The notes beneath the pieces are model-generated. The model ran no database searches. It saw only the letters and a list, made by a program, of their open reading frames with translations, and had not been told where the DNA came from. A DNA stretch of 64,000 bases from Microbacterium terregens (GTDB lineage: Bacteria; Pseudomonadota; Alphaproteobacteria; Sphingomonadales; Sphingomonadaceae). This document shows positions 63,693-64,000 of this stretch, piece by piece (position 1 is the stretch's first letter; the number at the start of each line of letters is the position of its first letter). The stretch covers positions 1-64,000 of the forward strand of contig NZ_BSEX01000012.1 in NCBI RefSeq assembly GCF_027922045.1. The letters are read 5' to 3'. A program made the position numbers and the translations under genes.

Positions 63693-64000
63693 ATGCAGTT
63701 GATCCCTGTCATCCTGTCCGGTGGCTCTGGGACAAGGCTGTGGCCACTTTCGACCGAACAGACGCCTAAGCAGTTTCTGCCCTTGGCCGGCGAAAAGAGC
63801 CTTCTGCAACAAACCGTCCTTCGGGCCAGGAGCATGAGAGGCGCATTATCGCCGAGTTGAGTGCGGTGGGCTGCGCTCCCTCGCGACTGCTCCTCGAGCC
63901 CATTGGGCGCAACACCGCCCCCGCCCTTGCGATGGCTGCGCTCGAGAGCGTGGAGGAGGACAGCCTGCTGCTGGTCATGCCAAGCGATCATGTGATCAGG
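63693..64000 (+). pseudogene. manC: Mannose-1-phosphate guanylyltransferase, broken and running off the window
   Basis: Starts MQLIPVILSGGSGTRLWPLS with the nucleotidyltransferase signature and QTPKQFLPL. After TVLRAR the frame ends, while the homologous reading resumes out of frame as QEHERRIIAEL and then LEPIGRNTAPALAMAALE. About a dozen residues (the VICNEEH region) seem to be missing. So a small out-of-frame deletion lies near 63826. The rest is beyond the edge. GDP-mannose supply for polysaccharide would need another copy. GAGGGG precedes the ATG. Confidence 0.75.

Noticed and set aside
1..64000. CRISPR array
   Set aside because: No regularly spaced identical repeats were seen; the repeated palindromes are dispersed operators.

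Overview
The window reads as the chromosome of a GC-rich alphaproteobacterium of the sphingomonad type. The TonB-dependent receptors, the paired flavin halogenases, a MucR/Ros-type regulator, the SMP-30 and MFS catabolic genes and the IS families all fit Sphingomonas and its relatives. This assignment is inference from gene content; no rRNA gene was seen.

About 0 to 50 kb is an agar/porphyran utilisation locus. The left edge carries a tight three-gene set for 3,6-anhydro-L-galactose: a cycloisomerase, a zinc dehydrogenase and a KduD-type reductase. A 2-keto-3-deoxygluconate kinase lies at 50 kb. Between them are two large TonB-dependent receptors, two GH50 agarases, two formylglycine-type sulfatases, a BNR propeller lipoprotein, a lactonase, a galactonate-dehydratase-like enzyme, an MFS carrier, two flavin halogenases and a small secreted protein. 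Eight of these promoter regions plus the start of a GntR/FCD regulator gene share a 15-bp palindrome (TGTCGAC-W-GTCGACA), usually 35 to 70 bp before the start codon, so the locus looks like one regulon.

From 31.9 to 37.0 kb, a LacI regulator faces a four-gene operon across a perfect palindrome. The operon encodes an APH-fold kinase, an enolase paralogue with altered active-site residues, an FAH-type hydrolase and an SDR. I propose that it cleaves a 2-keto-3-deoxyhexonate to pyruvate plus glycerate and turns the glycerate into PEP through a dedicated kinase and enolase. This is the most original metabolic idea here. From 38 to 44 kb lies a second sugar-acid/CoA block (dehydrogenase, SDR, cytosolic binding-protein-like protein, CaiB-type CoA-transferase, enoyl-CoA hydratase, IclR regulator) with its own palindromic operator.

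The polysaccharide locus is decaying. A GH86 enzyme is cut by two IS3-family elements, each with clean target duplications, and is fused at its 5' side to a truncated ppc. One GH50 is frameshifted. The formylglycine-generating enzyme carries frameshifts and a nonsense codon. A GH16-type gene and a DUF5060 gene are relics.

From about 51 to 63.5 kb is an accessory defence island: an IS5-type element, a MucR-like gene with a premature stop, a serine recombinase, a VapBC pair, a complete SPARTA system (TIR-APAZ plus short Argonaute), a tyrosine-recombinase fragment, an overlapping HNH / acidic protein / GIY-YIG trio, an Xre-RES toxin-antitoxin pair and a transglutaminase-like protein. The window ends in a damaged manC-like gene.
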